Below, in pieces: positions 1-9,032 of a stretch of DNA of 64,000 bases. Made by a program: the position numbers and the translations under genes. Position 1 is the stretch's first letter, and each line of letters opens with the position of its first letter. The notes under the pieces are model-generated. The model was given only the letters and a program-made list of their open reading frames with translations, did not search any database and had not been told where the DNA came from. The stretch comes from Vibrio sp. J1-1 (GTDB lineage Bacteria; Pseudomonadota; Gammaproteobacteria; Enterobacterales; Vibrionaceae): the NCBI RefSeq assembly GCF_021728395.1, contig NZ_JAKKCM010000004.1, positions 310,001 through 374,000 of the forward strand. Direction: 5' to 3'.

Positions 1-2
1 GC

Positions 3-659
3 CAAATGAAAGCAGCCCATGCTATCGAAAGTGGTGTCTTCAATGAGGAAATCGCGCCCATCACTATCGTAAACCGTCGCCGCCAAGTTGAAGTTAAGCA
101 AGATGAATATCCAAAGCTTGACTGTACCTATGAAGCGCTTCAAAAGCTAAAACCAGCGTTTACCCCAGATGGGTCTGTCACTGCTGGTAATGCCTCTGGC
201 ATTAATGATGGAGCGTCAGCGATTTTGCTTGCTTCTGAGAGTGCGGTTGAACGCTTAAATCTGACTCCGCTTGCCGAGATCATTGAGTACGGTCAGGGGG
301 CCATCGCACCTGAAGTAATGGGACTTGGGCCAGTACCTGCTGTCGCCAATGCTCTTAACAAAGCCAACTTATCCATAGAGGATATTCAAGTTTTCGAGTT
401 GAACGAAGCATTTGCTGCACAAGCACTTGGGGTCGTGCACTCATTAGCAGACCAACACAACATCGATGCGCCGTGGCTTCTTGAACGAAGTAACCTCAGT
501 GGTGGGGCAATTGCGCTCGGTCATCCTATTGGTGCATCGGGTAGTCGTATCGTAACCACGCTCGTTTATCAGCTACATCGAACTCTCAGCGACTTAGGCC
601 TCGCTTCTCTGTGTATCGGTGGTGGCATGGGTACCGCAGTGATCATCAAACGCTGTTAA
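3..659 (+). CDS. atoB: Acetyl-CoA acetyltransferase (thiolase), 5' truncated by window edge
   Basis: C-terminal part of a thiolase that interconverts acetoacetyl-CoA and two acetyl-CoA in the cytoplasm. The frame is open to the left edge, so the N-terminal half with the nucleophilic cysteine lies outside the window. Visible family motifs are the NEAFAAQA block, the GHPIGASG loop with the catalytic His, and a C-terminal CIGGGMG loop with the second catalytic Cys. It lies 13 bp upstream of the two CoA-transferase subunits, which fits an acetoacetate/short-chain fatty acid operon. Other thiolases such as FadA share these motifs, but the neighbours favour AtoB. Confidence 0.9.
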   Translation, partial: QMKAAHAIESGVFNEEIAPITIVNRRRQVEVKQDEYPKLDCTYEALQKLKPAFTPDGSVTAGNASGINDGASAILLASESAVERLNLTPLAEIIEYGQGAIAPEVMGLGPVPAVANALNKANLSIEDIQVFELNEAFAAQALGVVHSLADQHNIDAPWLLERSNLSGGAIALGHPIGASGSRIVTTLVYQLHRTLSDLGLASLCIGGGMGTAVIIKRC

Positions 660-672
660 ATAGGATATTGTT

Positions 673-1341
673 ATGAATAAAGCCGCTTCACCGCAACAAC
701 TTAAAGAACTGATCCATGATGGTATGACCATTATGGTCGGTGGTTTCATGGCCACAGGTGCGCCAGAAAAACTGATAGACCTCCTTATCGAGTTTGATAT
801 CAAGGACATCACCCTGATTACCACAGACACCGCATCGCCAGGCCGTGGAACCAGCAAACTGATCGCCGAAAAACGTGTCAAAAAACTATACGCTTCTCAC
901 ATTGGTCTAAACCCTGAAACAGGGGCACAAATGAATGATGGAACGCTAGAGGTTGAGTTGATTCCTCAGGGCACTCTTGCTGAACGAATTCGCAGTGGAG
1001 GTGCTGGTTTGGGCGGCGTATTAACGCCAACAGGCCTTGGTACTATCGTTGCAGAAGGCAAAAAAGTAATTAACGTGGATGGAAAAGATTATTTGCTCGA
1101 AACGCCATTAAAAGCAGACTTAGCACTCATCCGAGGTTCATTAGTCGACCGACGCGGTAACGTGTTCTATAGCAAGACCAGCCAAAACTTCAATCCACTG
1201 ATGGCCACTGCAGCAGACACGGTGATCGTCGAAGCGGAAAAGGTCGTCAATATTGGCGTTATTCAGCCAGAAGCGGTCCATACCCCTTGCCTTTATGTCG
1301 ACTATATCCTAACGGAGGAAGTCCAATGTCAATACAGCTAG
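673..1341 (+). CDS. atoD: 3-oxoacid/acetate CoA-transferase subunit A
   Basis: Alpha subunit (222 aa) of a family I CoA-transferase that moves CoA from acetyl-CoA or succinyl-CoA to acetoacetate or a short-chain fatty acid. The N-terminal GGFMATGAPEKL segment and the later GSLVDRRGN segment are typical of the subunit. The start has an AGGA ribosome site 7 bp upstream. The 3' end overlaps the subunit B gene by 16 bp, suggesting translational coupling. Whether the physiological donor is acetyl-CoA (AtoDA) or succinyl-CoA (ScoAB) cannot be told from the sequence. Confidence 0.93.
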   Translation: MNKAASPQQLKELIHDGMTIMVGGFMATGAPEKLIDLLIEFDIKDITLITTDTASPGRGTSKLIAEKRVKKLYASHIGLNPETGAQMNDGTLEVELIPQGTLAERIRSGGAGLGGVLTPTGLGTIVAEGKKVINVDGKDYLLETPLKADLALIRGSLVDRRGNVFYSKTSQNFNPLMATAADTVIVEAEKVVNIGVIQPEAVHTPCLYVDYILTEEVQCQYS

Positions 1342-2003
1342 ATAAACATACTATTCGTCGCCGCATCGCTTGGCGTGTTGCTCAGGAAATGCATGATGGC
1401 GACATCGTTAACCTTGGTATCGGCCTGCCGACTTTGGTTGCGAACGAAGTAGATAAAGCGGTCGAAGTTCTACTCCATGCGGAAAATGGATTACTTGGGA
1501 TCGATAACCTCGCTGAAGAACATGAAATCGATCCAGATTTGGTTAATGCGGGAGCTCAACCTATCACCGCAATCGAAGGTTGCTGTTACTTCGACAGTGC
1601 CGACTCATTCGCAATTATTCGCGGTGGCCACGTCGATTTCACTGTATTAGGTGCCTTGCAGGTTGATGAGAAAGGCAATCTGGCTAATTGGATCATTCCA
1701 GGCAAGATGGTACCAGGCATGGGCGGAGCGATGGATCTAGTTGTAGGCGCAAAAAAAGTGATTGTCGCCATGGAGCACACTGTTAAGGGTAACCCAAAGC
1801 TCCTGCGCAGCTGTACTTTACCACTGACCGCCGCTAACCAAGTTGATTTGATTGTGACCGAAATGGGCGTGATTGAGTTAACTGAAAATGGCATGCTGCT
1901 GACGGAGATCGCTCCAGAGTTCTCAGTTGAAGAGGTGCAATTAGCAACAGAGGCTAAGTTATTGATATCACCAAAACTCAAAGTGATGCAAATCCCAACC
2001 TAG
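1326..2003 (+). CDS. atoA: 3-oxoacid/acetate CoA-transferase subunit B
   Basis: Beta subunit (225 aa) carrying the catalytic glutamate, seen in the motif HAENGLLG, which forms the acyl-glutamate and CoA-thioester intermediates. The frame is open 13 codons further upstream, but ATG 1326 is preferred because a GGAGGA ribosome site at 1314-1319 precedes it and it gives the usual N-terminus. It is the last gene of the atoB-atoD-atoA unit; no strong terminator directly follows it. Confidence 0.93.
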   Translation: MSIQLDKHTIRRRIAWRVAQEMHDGDIVNLGIGLPTLVANEVDKAVEVLLHAENGLLGIDNLAEEHEIDPDLVNAGAQPITAIEGCCYFDSADSFAIIRGGHVDFTVLGALQVDEKGNLANWIIPGKMVPGMGGAMDLVVGAKKVIVAMEHTVKGNPKLLRSCTLPLTAANQVDLIVTEMGVIELTENGMLLTEIAPEFSVEEVQLATEAKLLISPKLKVMQIPT

Positions 2004-2049
2004 AACTCAATAGCAGTAATATCGACTAAGCCTGGGTCAAAAGTAAGGT

Positions 2050-2225
2050 GTACTAAGTCGGACCTGAACTGACAGTTACCCATTTTTGGCTCGGTGCCTG
2101 CCAAGTTATGTCTGGGCTAGAGTCTTTTCAGCCCAGATGAATTTCCCACACTCTAATGTTTCTATTGGCGTTATGCCACAGCTCTTTCTTGATGAGTACA
2201 ATAATTGTTGTGGTCTATCCATTCG
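2050..2225 (-). mobile_element. IS481-family transposase C-terminal remnant with probable right end
   Basis: On the minus strand, 2106-2188 reads as a short transposase tail (CGITPIETLECGKFIWAEK, then a stop at 2106-2108). This resembles the C-terminus of IS481-type DDE transposases, where a CCG.TP.ETL...IW.EKNL pattern is common. The frame breaks near 2190, and only a few YN.TH-like residues remain further upstream. Beyond the stop, 2050-2076 (ACTAAGTCGGACCTGAACTG and flanks) may be the terminal inverted repeat. The rest of the element is absent. Family assignment is by eye. Confidence 0.5.
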
Positions 2226-2254
2226 TTAACTCTCATAAACAGAAAACAAATACA

Positions 2255-2285
2255 AACAAAAGCCTGGCATAAGCCAGGCTATTTT
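2255..2285 (-). terminator. Rho-independent terminator of the M14-family gene
   Basis: Stem AGCCTGG (2261-2267) pairs with CCAGGCT (2274-2280) around a 6-nt loop. Read on the minus strand it is followed by TTTTGTTTGT, placing a terminator directly after the gene at 2299. It may also stop transcription from atoA. Confidence 0.75.
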
Positions 2286-2298
2286 CAACAACTCAATT

Positions 2299-3426
2299 CT
2301 ATTTTTTACTTGGTATATCTTTCACGGTAACAGAACCAACACCCTCGTTGTCAGACAATTCCTTGGCAGGATCAAAATACACCACGGATCCCAATTGCAT
2401 CCCCGCTTCGGCCATAGGGTTCTGAATAACCTGAATCACTAGTCCATCAGCTGGGCTGGTATATTGTTTGGCGACATGTCCAAAAGCATCATACTGAGTA
2501 AACATTAAGTCGCCTTTTTTAACCTTATCGAGTACCTTGATTTCCGGCACGACAAATCCACCGAACTCAGCCGTCACATCCAGCCATACATTCGTATCTA
2601 CGATGTCTTGATAGGTCTGGTACTCCCCATCTATAACATCAGCGAATCGCAATAAGTTTATTGCTCCTTGCAGCGCCTTTTCTACCCATTCCGGTTCATA
2701 TACTTCACGAGAGCCAATTTCCAGAGTGAATGCTGGTACACCGATAGAATTATATGCGCCAGAAACGGACGTGGTTCCCGAACTATTGATCGTCGCGTTA
2801 AGAGGGAACAATCGTGTCAGTTGTTTCACAGCAGGAATACTCAAATCTGAATAGGCAGCTAATGGAAATGTTGTCGGGTTAGCGGTATGCATATCTAACG
2901 CAAAATCAGCATTACCTTTTAGCAAATGGTTCCAAAGTGTATATGAGTAACGTTGACTGCTGCTAATGACCGAGTCCAATGCAACTTGACGATTAAGATT
3001 ACTGTTTACTTTTACTGGACCAGAGGGTACGTACTCGCGAATATTATTTATCAAGCCAGGGATATTGTACTGATGAACGATTGTCACTGTTCCTGACATT
3101 TTTTCAGTATCGAGTTGTTGTTTGATTAAATTTGCCGTTAAGTAAGGGTTCATTTCGTTGGCATGTACCCCAGCGACAAACATAACAGCCTTACCTGGAA
3201 GCTTTCCTTTAATCACAGTTACCGGAACATAATAATACTGGCCTGTATTAATTTGGTCACCGGCTCGAAAAAAAAGTTCTGAGACACTATTATTATCAAA
3301 ATCTTGCACATCCAGCTTTGTAATAACTTTTCGACCTTGAATTACATCTCCGTTATAAATAGTTTCCGCTATTAGTGGGGTGGAAATAATGGCAGTCATT
3401 AATACTGTGAGCGATAATTTTTTCAT
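2299..3426 (-). CDS. Secreted M14-type deacylase/carboxypeptidase-like protein (succinylglutamate desuccinylase/aspartoacylase family)
   Basis: A 375-aa protein with a clear signal peptide (MKKLSLTVLMTAIISTPLIA), so probably periplasmic or secreted. The zinc-binding pattern of the AstE/AspA family is visible as GVHANEMNP (H..E) with a later DMHTANP; a downstream IGVPAFTLEIGSRE segment fits the catalytic Glu region. The last ~100 residues form a beta-rich tail containing VKKGDLM, resembling the lipoyl-like barrel found at the end of this family. The natural substrate is unknown. It is a single-gene unit with its own terminator, downstream of the carbamate kinase gene in the same direction. Confidence 0.8.
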   Translation of the reverse strand: MKKLSLTVLMTAIISTPLIAETIYNGDVIQGRKVITKLDVQDFDNNSVSELFFRAGDQINTGQYYYVPVTVIKGKLPGKAVMFVAGVHANEMNPYLTANLIKQQLDTEKMSGTVTIVHQYNIPGLINNIREYVPSGPVKVNSNLNRQVALDSVISSSQRYSYTLWNHLLKGNADFALDMHTANPTTFPLAAYSDLSIPAVKQLTRLFPLNATINSSGTTSVSGAYNSIGVPAFTLEIGSREVYEPEWVEKALQGAINLLRFADVIDGEYQTYQDIVDTNVWLDVTAEFGGFVVPEIKVLDKVKKGDLMFTQYDAFGHVAKQYTSPADGLVIQVIQNPMAEAGMQLGSVVYFDPAKELSDNEGVGSVTVKDIPSKK

Positions 3427-3578
3427 TCTATCTTCCTTATATAATACCGTTAATGGAATAGGAATTATTGTTTATATAAAAACAGTATCACTATTTTCAT
3501 GTTAATAATTAAAAATAAAAAACTTACCCATAGCCTTTATTAATCGGCTATTTACGTAAATTAAAGTGACTGAAATAT

Positions 3579-4517
3579 TCAGGAATAAAAGCTTATTCCT
3601 TCACCTTGAGTAATACGAGTACCTGATTCACCATTGATCACCGCATCCAACTGGTCTAACGCACCAATCGCTGCATAACCGTGCCCCCGATTGACAAAGC
3701 GACATACTGCATCAATTTTTGGCCCCATAGATCCTGCCGGGAAGTCATAGTTTGAGAGCTCTCTTGGTGTAGTCCATTTGATAGCCTGTTGGTTTTCCTG
3801 ACCGTAGTTGAGGTAAACTGCACCATCAGTAAGAATAACAAACAGATCGGCATTAATTTGCTCTGCCAGTAGCTCAGCAGTAAGGTCTTTATCGATTACA
3901 CATTCTACGCCAACCAACTTACCGTCTTGCGCTTCAAATACTGGAACGCCGCCACCGCCGCAAGCAATAACCGTGTTGCCGCTTTCTAGTAGACGGGTAA
4001 TCTGTGCCGACTCAACGATATTTTGAGGTTGAGGTGATGCTACAACTCGACGGTAGTAGTCGCCATCTTTCTTGTAGATAGCCGCAGGGTTCTCTGCACG
4101 CAATGCTTCGATATCTTCGTCTCTATATACAGGCCCAACGAACTTGGTTGGATCGTCAAATGCACTATCTTCGATATCGACACATGTCTGGGAGAACATC
4201 GTTGTGATATGTAGTTGATTATCAGCATTGAATAACTCTTGCTGTAACATATAGCCAATCATACCGCAGGTTTGTGCACCCAACACATCCAATGGATAAG
4301 CGGTCACTTCTGGCTTTTGTTGTTGATACTGGCTATTTTGTTCCATAAGTAAGCCCACTTGTGGACCATTTCCATGAACAATAACGACTTCATGTTGCTT
4401 GGCAATTTCCGCTATCGCTGCGGCAGCTTTTTTAATATTGATACGTTGGTTTTCGGCTGTTAATGGTTGGCCGCGTTCTAATAAAGCGTTCCCGCCTAGT
4501 GCTAAAACAATTCTCAT
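3579..4517 (-). CDS. arcC: Carbamate kinase (ArcC/AllK type)
   Basis: A 312-aa amino-acid kinase-fold enzyme making ATP and carbamate from carbamoyl phosphate and ADP. Diagnostic segments are the N-terminal LALGGNALL, VIVHGNGPQVG, VIACGGGGVPV and the late GSMGPKIDA. The frame extends 9 codons upstream, but ATG 4517 has an AGAGGTG ribosome site and gives the canonical MRIVLALGG start. It is the last gene of the fdrA-ylbE unit, as ybcF (allK) is near fdrA-ylbE-ylbF in E. coli. There it would harvest ATP from carbamoyl phosphate released by the upstream carbamoyltransferase. No arginine deiminase gene is nearby. Confidence 0.93.
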   Translation of the reverse strand: MRIVLALGGNALLERGQPLTAENQRINIKKAAAAIAEIAKQHEVVIVHGNGPQVGLLMEQNSQYQQQKPEVTAYPLDVLGAQTCGMIGYMLQQELFNADNQLHITTMFSQTCVDIEDSAFDDPTKFVGPVYRDEDIEALRAENPAAIYKKDGDYYRRVVASPQPQNIVESAQITRLLESGNTVIACGGGGVPVFEAQDGKLVGVECVIDKDLTAELLAEQINADLFVILTDGAVYLNYGQENQQAIKWTTPRELSNYDFPAGSMGPKIDAVCRFVNRGHGYAAIGALDQLDAVINGESGTRITQGEGISFYS

Positions 4518-4588
4518 TGGTACACCTCTACTGTTAGCCCCCATCTAGACATAGAACATGTTTAATATTCTTAAAATTATCCGCTGGG

Positions 4589-4643
4589 GATTGCGCCAGC
4601 GTCTTCACTGGCGCAGTCATTAAGTGTTATGGGGCTAAGCCCC
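4589..4643 (-). promoter_or_regulatory. Two intercistronic hairpins between allG and the carbamate kinase gene
   Basis: An 8-bp perfect stem TGCGCCAG/CTGGCGCA (4592-4599 with 4608-4615) lies beside a smaller GGGGC/GCCCC hairpin at 4631-4643. Neither is followed by a clear T-run, so they look more like mRNA processing, stability or attenuation elements than full terminators. They sit in the 141-bp gap before the kinase gene. Confidence 0.45.
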
Positions 4644-4658
4644 TCTCTATTCTCTTAA

Positions 4659-6077
4659 TTACATCTTATTGGCAAATGCGAGTAACGCTTTCTCAAAACA
4701 TTCGACTGGTGGGTTAGTGATACCACAACCGATCATGCCTACGCCTGGTTCTTTGTGAGCGATAGCGGTGTTGATGATAGGCAAAATGCCTGTTTCCAAT
4801 ACCTTACGCACATCAATACCAGACGAAATGCCTTTGAAATTAAGTAGAGGGATCGTGACGTTTGGGTTAGTGTCGGTCGTGATTTCATCCATTTGGATTG
4901 AGTAATCAATTGCTTCTCCCACTGTTCCACCAACCAAAGCAACGATTGCTGGTGCCGTTGCCATAGCAAAGCCACCAATGCCGTATGTTTCAGTGATCGC
5001 ACTATCACCAATATCCAGGCCAGAGTCTTCAGGCTTGTAACCCGCAAATAGAGGACCAACCACTTTTTGCGCAGGTCCAGTAAACCAAGTAAAGCCAGGC
5101 ATACCACTCATTCGAATACCAAACTCCACTCCGTTTCGTGCCATTGTGGTCACAATAGTACTGTTTTCGACACCGTGTCCCGCATCCAGTGCACACTTAC
5201 ACATTGCCATCCACGTAGGGCCAGAGAAGTAATCACTAGAAGCAATAAACTCGAAGACTTCGCGTTTTTGCTCAGTTGTGAAGTCTGTTTGTAGAATTCG
5301 TGGCGTCAGAGCCTGAGCCAATAATGCCGTACCCGCGTTGTTACGGTTATGGCACTCATCGCCCATATGCAGTGCTTGTGCTAGCATCAGGCGTAGGTCG
5401 ATCGGCTCACCGAATTCCATCGCCGCTTTTAGCATTGGACCTAGTACTTCGCGCATCCAAATTAGACGCTCAACAACGCTCTCATCGTTTGCCCCCATAC
5501 GTAGGATTTTCGCCATCTGTTCACTGAGGTTGGTGTACGCAATGTTACCGTAAGTTTGGTTCTTCACTACGTGCATGTACATAGATGCAGAAGTGACACC
5601 TGCCATTGAGCCAACGCAGTCGTGCTCGTGACAAGGCGAGAAGGTAATCTCACCTGAACCAGCAAGTCTGAATGCTTCATCTAAGTTGCTCGCAAGGCCT
5701 TCAAAAATCAGAGCACCTGTCACCGCACCGCGCATTGGACCATTCATATCTTCCCATGCAACCGGTGGTCCTGCGTGAAGGATTGTAGTTTTGGTCATGC
5801 CCGGAACAACATCGATCGCTCGCTCGTAACCTACCAATACTGGATGTGAATTAATGATGCGCGTTACCGCTTCTTCGTTTGCCGCCTCGATCTTGGCAGC
5901 GATTTCTGGCTGTGCCAATTTATCCAAAGCATCAATCACTGCTTTGTTACCACCAGCAATTGGCTGCCAGCTTACTTGAGTAACTGGCGCTTGTTGTTTC
6001 TGAATATCCTGTTTGAAAAATTCCAAACCTACGTTGATCACATTCAGATCCGAAAATAGTTGTGCTACTTTGCTCAT
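4659..6077 (-). CDS. allG: Oxamate carbamoyltransferase subunit AllG (YlbE, DUF1116)
   Basis: A 472-aa protein of the DUF1116/YlbE family. In E. coli, FdrA, YlbE and YlbF (AllF, AllG, AllH) together form the catabolic oxamate carbamoyltransferase that yields oxamate and carbamoyl phosphate from oxalurate at the end of anaerobic allantoin breakdown. Visible conserved stretches include LVGYERAIDVVPGM, HAGPPVAWEDMNGPMRGA, FSPCHEHDCVGSMAGVTS and ECHNRNNAGT. It starts 2 bp after fdrA/allF ends, so the pair is surely co-transcribed. Family identity is firm; the exact substrate in this organism is inferred from E. coli. Confidence 0.88.
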   Translation of the reverse strand: MSKVAQLFSDLNVINVGLEFFKQDIQKQQAPVTQVSWQPIAGGNKAVIDALDKLAQPEIAAKIEAANEEAVTRIINSHPVLVGYERAIDVVPGMTKTTILHAGPPVAWEDMNGPMRGAVTGALIFEGLASNLDEAFRLAGSGEITFSPCHEHDCVGSMAGVTSASMYMHVVKNQTYGNIAYTNLSEQMAKILRMGANDESVVERLIWMREVLGPMLKAAMEFGEPIDLRLMLAQALHMGDECHNRNNAGTALLAQALTPRILQTDFTTEQKREVFEFIASSDYFSGPTWMAMCKCALDAGHGVENSTIVTTMARNGVEFGIRMSGMPGFTWFTGPAQKVVGPLFAGYKPEDSGLDIGDSAITETYGIGGFAMATAPAIVALVGGTVGEAIDYSIQMDEITTDTNPNVTIPLLNFKGISSGIDVRKVLETGILPIINTAIAHKEPGVGMIGCGITNPPVECFEKALLAFANKM

Positions 6078-6079
6078 TT

Positions 6080-7636
6080 TTATTCTCCTTTGCTCACAAA
6101 ACCACGCGCCAGTAATCCGGTGTTCTGGCTACTGCTGGAGATAGTGACGCCCACTTGTGCCAGTTTCTCGATTTGTTCATTCATGTCTGGACTATCTAAA
6201 TCCGTACCTAGAACATAACCAAGGATTTCTAAATGTTGGCCACGAGCTTCGGCTTTTTGTTTCGCTTCAATGATCGCTGGAAGCGTCACACCGACTGGAT
6301 CTTCGTGAGAACCGTAGCCAATCACAAAATCAAGAACGATAACGCCGACTTCTGGATCGTCTGCTTCTTTAAGCAAACGCTCGATGCGTGATGATGGATC
6401 AATCATTGGATGAGGACGACCATTAGTGAAATCATCGTCACCAAAATCGATGAAGGTATGTGCTTGGCTAACGTTAATATCAGTCAAACGTTGTTCTGGT
6501 TTTTTCGCGATATTGCTGTATACATCTGAGAAATGCTCACGTGCTAACATCATCGATTCTTCACACAGAGTACCGCCACAGAATAGACCGCGGATGTACT
6601 TTTGCTCTGGTTTCAGCTTCGCTTTGATTTCTTCAATTAGGGGGAGATTAAGCGTGCGTTTGTTAATGCCTGCTTCGTCGATGCCCGCAAGGATAACCGC
6701 TTGTAGCGCAGCTTCTTTGGTGGTTTTCGCAAAATGCGCTCCTGCTTCTACCACAGGCGCTTCATCACCGCCAAGTAGACACACGACAACAGGTTTCGAC
6801 ATTGATTTCACTTGCTCAAGCACTTTGGCTTCAACGCTTTTCGCTGCTGGCTTAGAAACGATAAGTACAACTTCAGTGTTAGGATCGGCTTCAAGTGCAC
6901 GTAAACCATCTAGCATCATGATACCACCAACGGCTTCGCTCAAGTCACGACCACCGGTACCCAGTAGCTGAGTTATGCCGACGCCAAAGTCATGGATTCG
7001 TGCTGCTACTTCCTGGCTACCTGTGCCCGATGCACCAACGATACCGATGTTTCCAGTGCGTACTTTATTCGCAAAGCAAAGGCCCACGTTATTGATGATC
7101 GCAGTACCGCAATCAGGCCCCATCATCAACAAACCCTTTTCATGAGCTAACGTCTTTAGCTCGACCTCATCTTCGACTGAAACGTTATCACTGAACATCA
7201 ATACATGCAGATCATTATCCAGTGCCATTTTCGCTTCACGTCTAGCAAATTCGCCCGGTACCGAAATAATCGCAAGATTAGCTTCTGGCTGCTGCTTTAA
7301 TGCACTTTTTAGAGTAGTAAATTTCTTATCTTGCGAACCGCCTAATCCAGCAGTGGCGTTATCGCCACCTTTTAATAATTTTTCAACTTCTTCTAGCGTC
7401 TGTTCACACGCTTCTTCACTAACTGCTTTAATAACAACAAATAGGTCACCGCTGTTCGAACTGCGAATTTCATCGTCCAATAAACCTACATTGTCTAATA
7501 CACCTTTATTCATGTCGGTAGCCATTGCGACAAACGCCTGCTCGACATCTTTTAATTCATTGACTTTTGTAGACAAAGCCATTAACGACACCGAATCAAA
7601 ATACGTATTTTTTTTGACTGTTACTTTAACGAACAT
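6080..7636 (-). CDS. allF: Oxamate carbamoyltransferase subunit AllF (FdrA, acyl-CoA synthetase-like)
   Basis: A 518-aa FdrA-family protein related to succinyl-CoA synthetase subunits. A Rossmann-like CoA-binding half is visible around residues 110-330, with LMMGPDCGTAII, NIGIVGASGTGSQEVAARI and LLGTGGRDLSEAVGG. A second ligase-like half follows (IRGLFCGGTLCEE...IVLDFVIGYGSHEDP). In E. coli it is a subunit of the oxamate carbamoyltransferase complex with YlbE and YlbF. Here YlbE is adjacent but the YlbF partner is 7 kb away at 13415. The upstream neighbour is the ankyrin/TPR gene, 125 bp away. Confidence 0.9.
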   Translation of the reverse strand: MFVKVTVKKNTYFDSVSLMALSTKVNELKDVEQAFVAMATDMNKGVLDNVGLLDDEIRSSNSGDLFVVIKAVSEEACEQTLEEVEKLLKGGDNATAGLGGSQDKKFTTLKSALKQQPEANLAIISVPGEFARREAKMALDNDLHVLMFSDNVSVEDEVELKTLAHEKGLLMMGPDCGTAIINNVGLCFANKVRTGNIGIVGASGTGSQEVAARIHDFGVGITQLLGTGGRDLSEAVGGIMMLDGLRALEADPNTEVVLIVSKPAAKSVEAKVLEQVKSMSKPVVVCLLGGDEAPVVEAGAHFAKTTKEAALQAVILAGIDEAGINKRTLNLPLIEEIKAKLKPEQKYIRGLFCGGTLCEESMMLAREHFSDVYSNIAKKPEQRLTDINVSQAHTFIDFGDDDFTNGRPHPMIDPSSRIERLLKEADDPEVGVIVLDFVIGYGSHEDPVGVTLPAIIEAKQKAEARGQHLEILGYVLGTDLDSPDMNEQIEKLAQVGVTISSSSQNTGLLARGFVSKGE

Positions 7637-7761
7637 ATTCGCCTCTTTTATATCTTTACTTTATTTTGGCAATAGTGAACCCAACTCTGTCACTATTGCC
7701 ACAAAGTGTGAATAACGAAATAATTTGTTTTAAATTATTCCAATTAATAAATCGTTATTTA

Positions 7762-9021
7762 TTAATTGAGTAGTTGACGTTTAAATTCCAATAATTCACT
7801 TTCATCATCACAAACATCAATTGCATAATTTACGAGTATTAATGCTTGTTTATTTTCGCCAATTAACTCTAATGATTTTCCTTTATGTAAATAATACAGA
7901 GCATTGGTGGAATCATGAGTAATTGCATTTTCGATCGCGCATATCGCTTCACTATGTCGGCCCAATGAACGCAAGCTATTCGCCAAATGGAACGAGTAAT
8001 CGTAACGATTTGGCTCCGCTGCTAACAATTGACGCATCGTGTCGACGGCGACTTCATGCATGCCCAACTCACGCAGGTAGTTCGACTTGTGATAGCGCAC
8101 AAACGATGAGTTAGGATCCGCTGCGATCCCGAGATCAAACTCCGCTAATGCTTGCTCACTCTGTTTTGCCAAGCGGTAGCTATTGGCAATATACAAATGA
8201 AACTCAGCAGGGTTGTCACTCAGTGGCAAACCTTCGCGGTAAGCATCAACAGCTTCTTGATAACGGCCCAATTCCATTAACACGTAGCCGTGGTAGTAGT
8301 GATAACCTACTTTGTCATAAAAGTCAGATGGGTTCGCAACCAATATACCTAGTGCTTGCTCGTATTCAAAAGCGGAAATATGTGCTTTGACTTGACGCAA
8401 TATGTCACTTTGGCGTTGACGCAGTGCTTCAGCGTCAGTCATTAGCTCGACAATTCTCGTTTGCTTTCGCGCTTGTGCATGTTGTAGCGCACTAATACCG
8501 TCACGATCTTTAAGGTGTTGATCTGCGCCTGCACCTAATAGAACCTCAATCACATCACCATACAAATAACCACCATCACCAAGAATGACCGCTTCTAGCA
8601 ACGCAGACCAACCGAGTTTATTTGCGTGGTTGACCGGAATACCAGCCTCTAGGCTGACTTGTACAGTACGCAAAAAACCTTTTTCACTTGATGGTAGCAG
8701 CGGAGTACCACCAAAACGGTTAACACTAGTCACATCAGCACCATATTTGAGAGTTAGTGACAACAGCTCGTGAAAGCCATTTGCACCCGCACACAGATAA
8801 GGCGTTAGCATAGTCACATCGCGTGCATTAGCATCTGCACCCTTTTCCAATAGCAACGCAGCCATAGCAACATTATTATTTTGCACCGCAATCATCAGTG
8901 GCGTGCAGCCGTTGTCATCACGGGCGTCAATTAAGGCACCATTACCTAACTGTCGCATCACATCGTTCGGTGAACCTGCTTTGACTAGGTCGTGTAGTGA
9001 TATTGAAATATTACTGTTCAT
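7762..9021 (-). CDS. Ankyrin-repeat/TPR fusion protein in the oxamate locus
   Basis: A 419-aa cytoplasmic protein with no signal peptide or membrane segment. Residues about 5-200 contain roughly five ankyrin repeats, seen as DDNGCTPLMIAVQNNN, ALLLEKGADANARD, LLSLTLKYGADVTSVNRFGGTPL and LLGAGADQHLKDRDGISALQHA. Residues about 210-415 form several TPRs, for example YYHGYVLMELGRYQEAVDAYREGL and YHKSNYLRELGMHEVAVDTM. It lies between the permease (11 bp away) and allF, so it is very likely co-transcribed. No enzymatic motif is visible; a scaffold or assembly role for the carbamoyltransferase is only an inference. Confidence 0.85.
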   Translation of the reverse strand: MNSNISISLHDLVKAGSPNDVMRQLGNGALIDARDDNGCTPLMIAVQNNNVAMAALLLEKGADANARDVTMLTPYLCAGANGFHELLSLTLKYGADVTSVNRFGGTPLLPSSEKGFLRTVQVSLEAGIPVNHANKLGWSALLEAVILGDGGYLYGDVIEVLLGAGADQHLKDRDGISALQHAQARKQTRIVELMTDAEALRQRQSDILRQVKAHISAFEYEQALGILVANPSDFYDKVGYHYYHGYVLMELGRYQEAVDAYREGLPLSDNPAEFHLYIANSYRLAKQSEQALAEFDLGIAADPNSSFVRYHKSNYLRELGMHEVAVDTMRQLLAAEPNRYDYSFHLANSLRSLGRHSEAICAIENAITHDSTNALYYLHKGKSLELIGENKQALILVNYAIDVCDDESELLEFKRQLLN

Positions 9022-9032
9022 AATGCTTCCCT

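Noticed and set aside
6426-6971. 181-aa plus-strand open frame opposite allF
   Set aside because: Shadow of a well-supported FdrA gene; no recognisable domain and no ribosome site.
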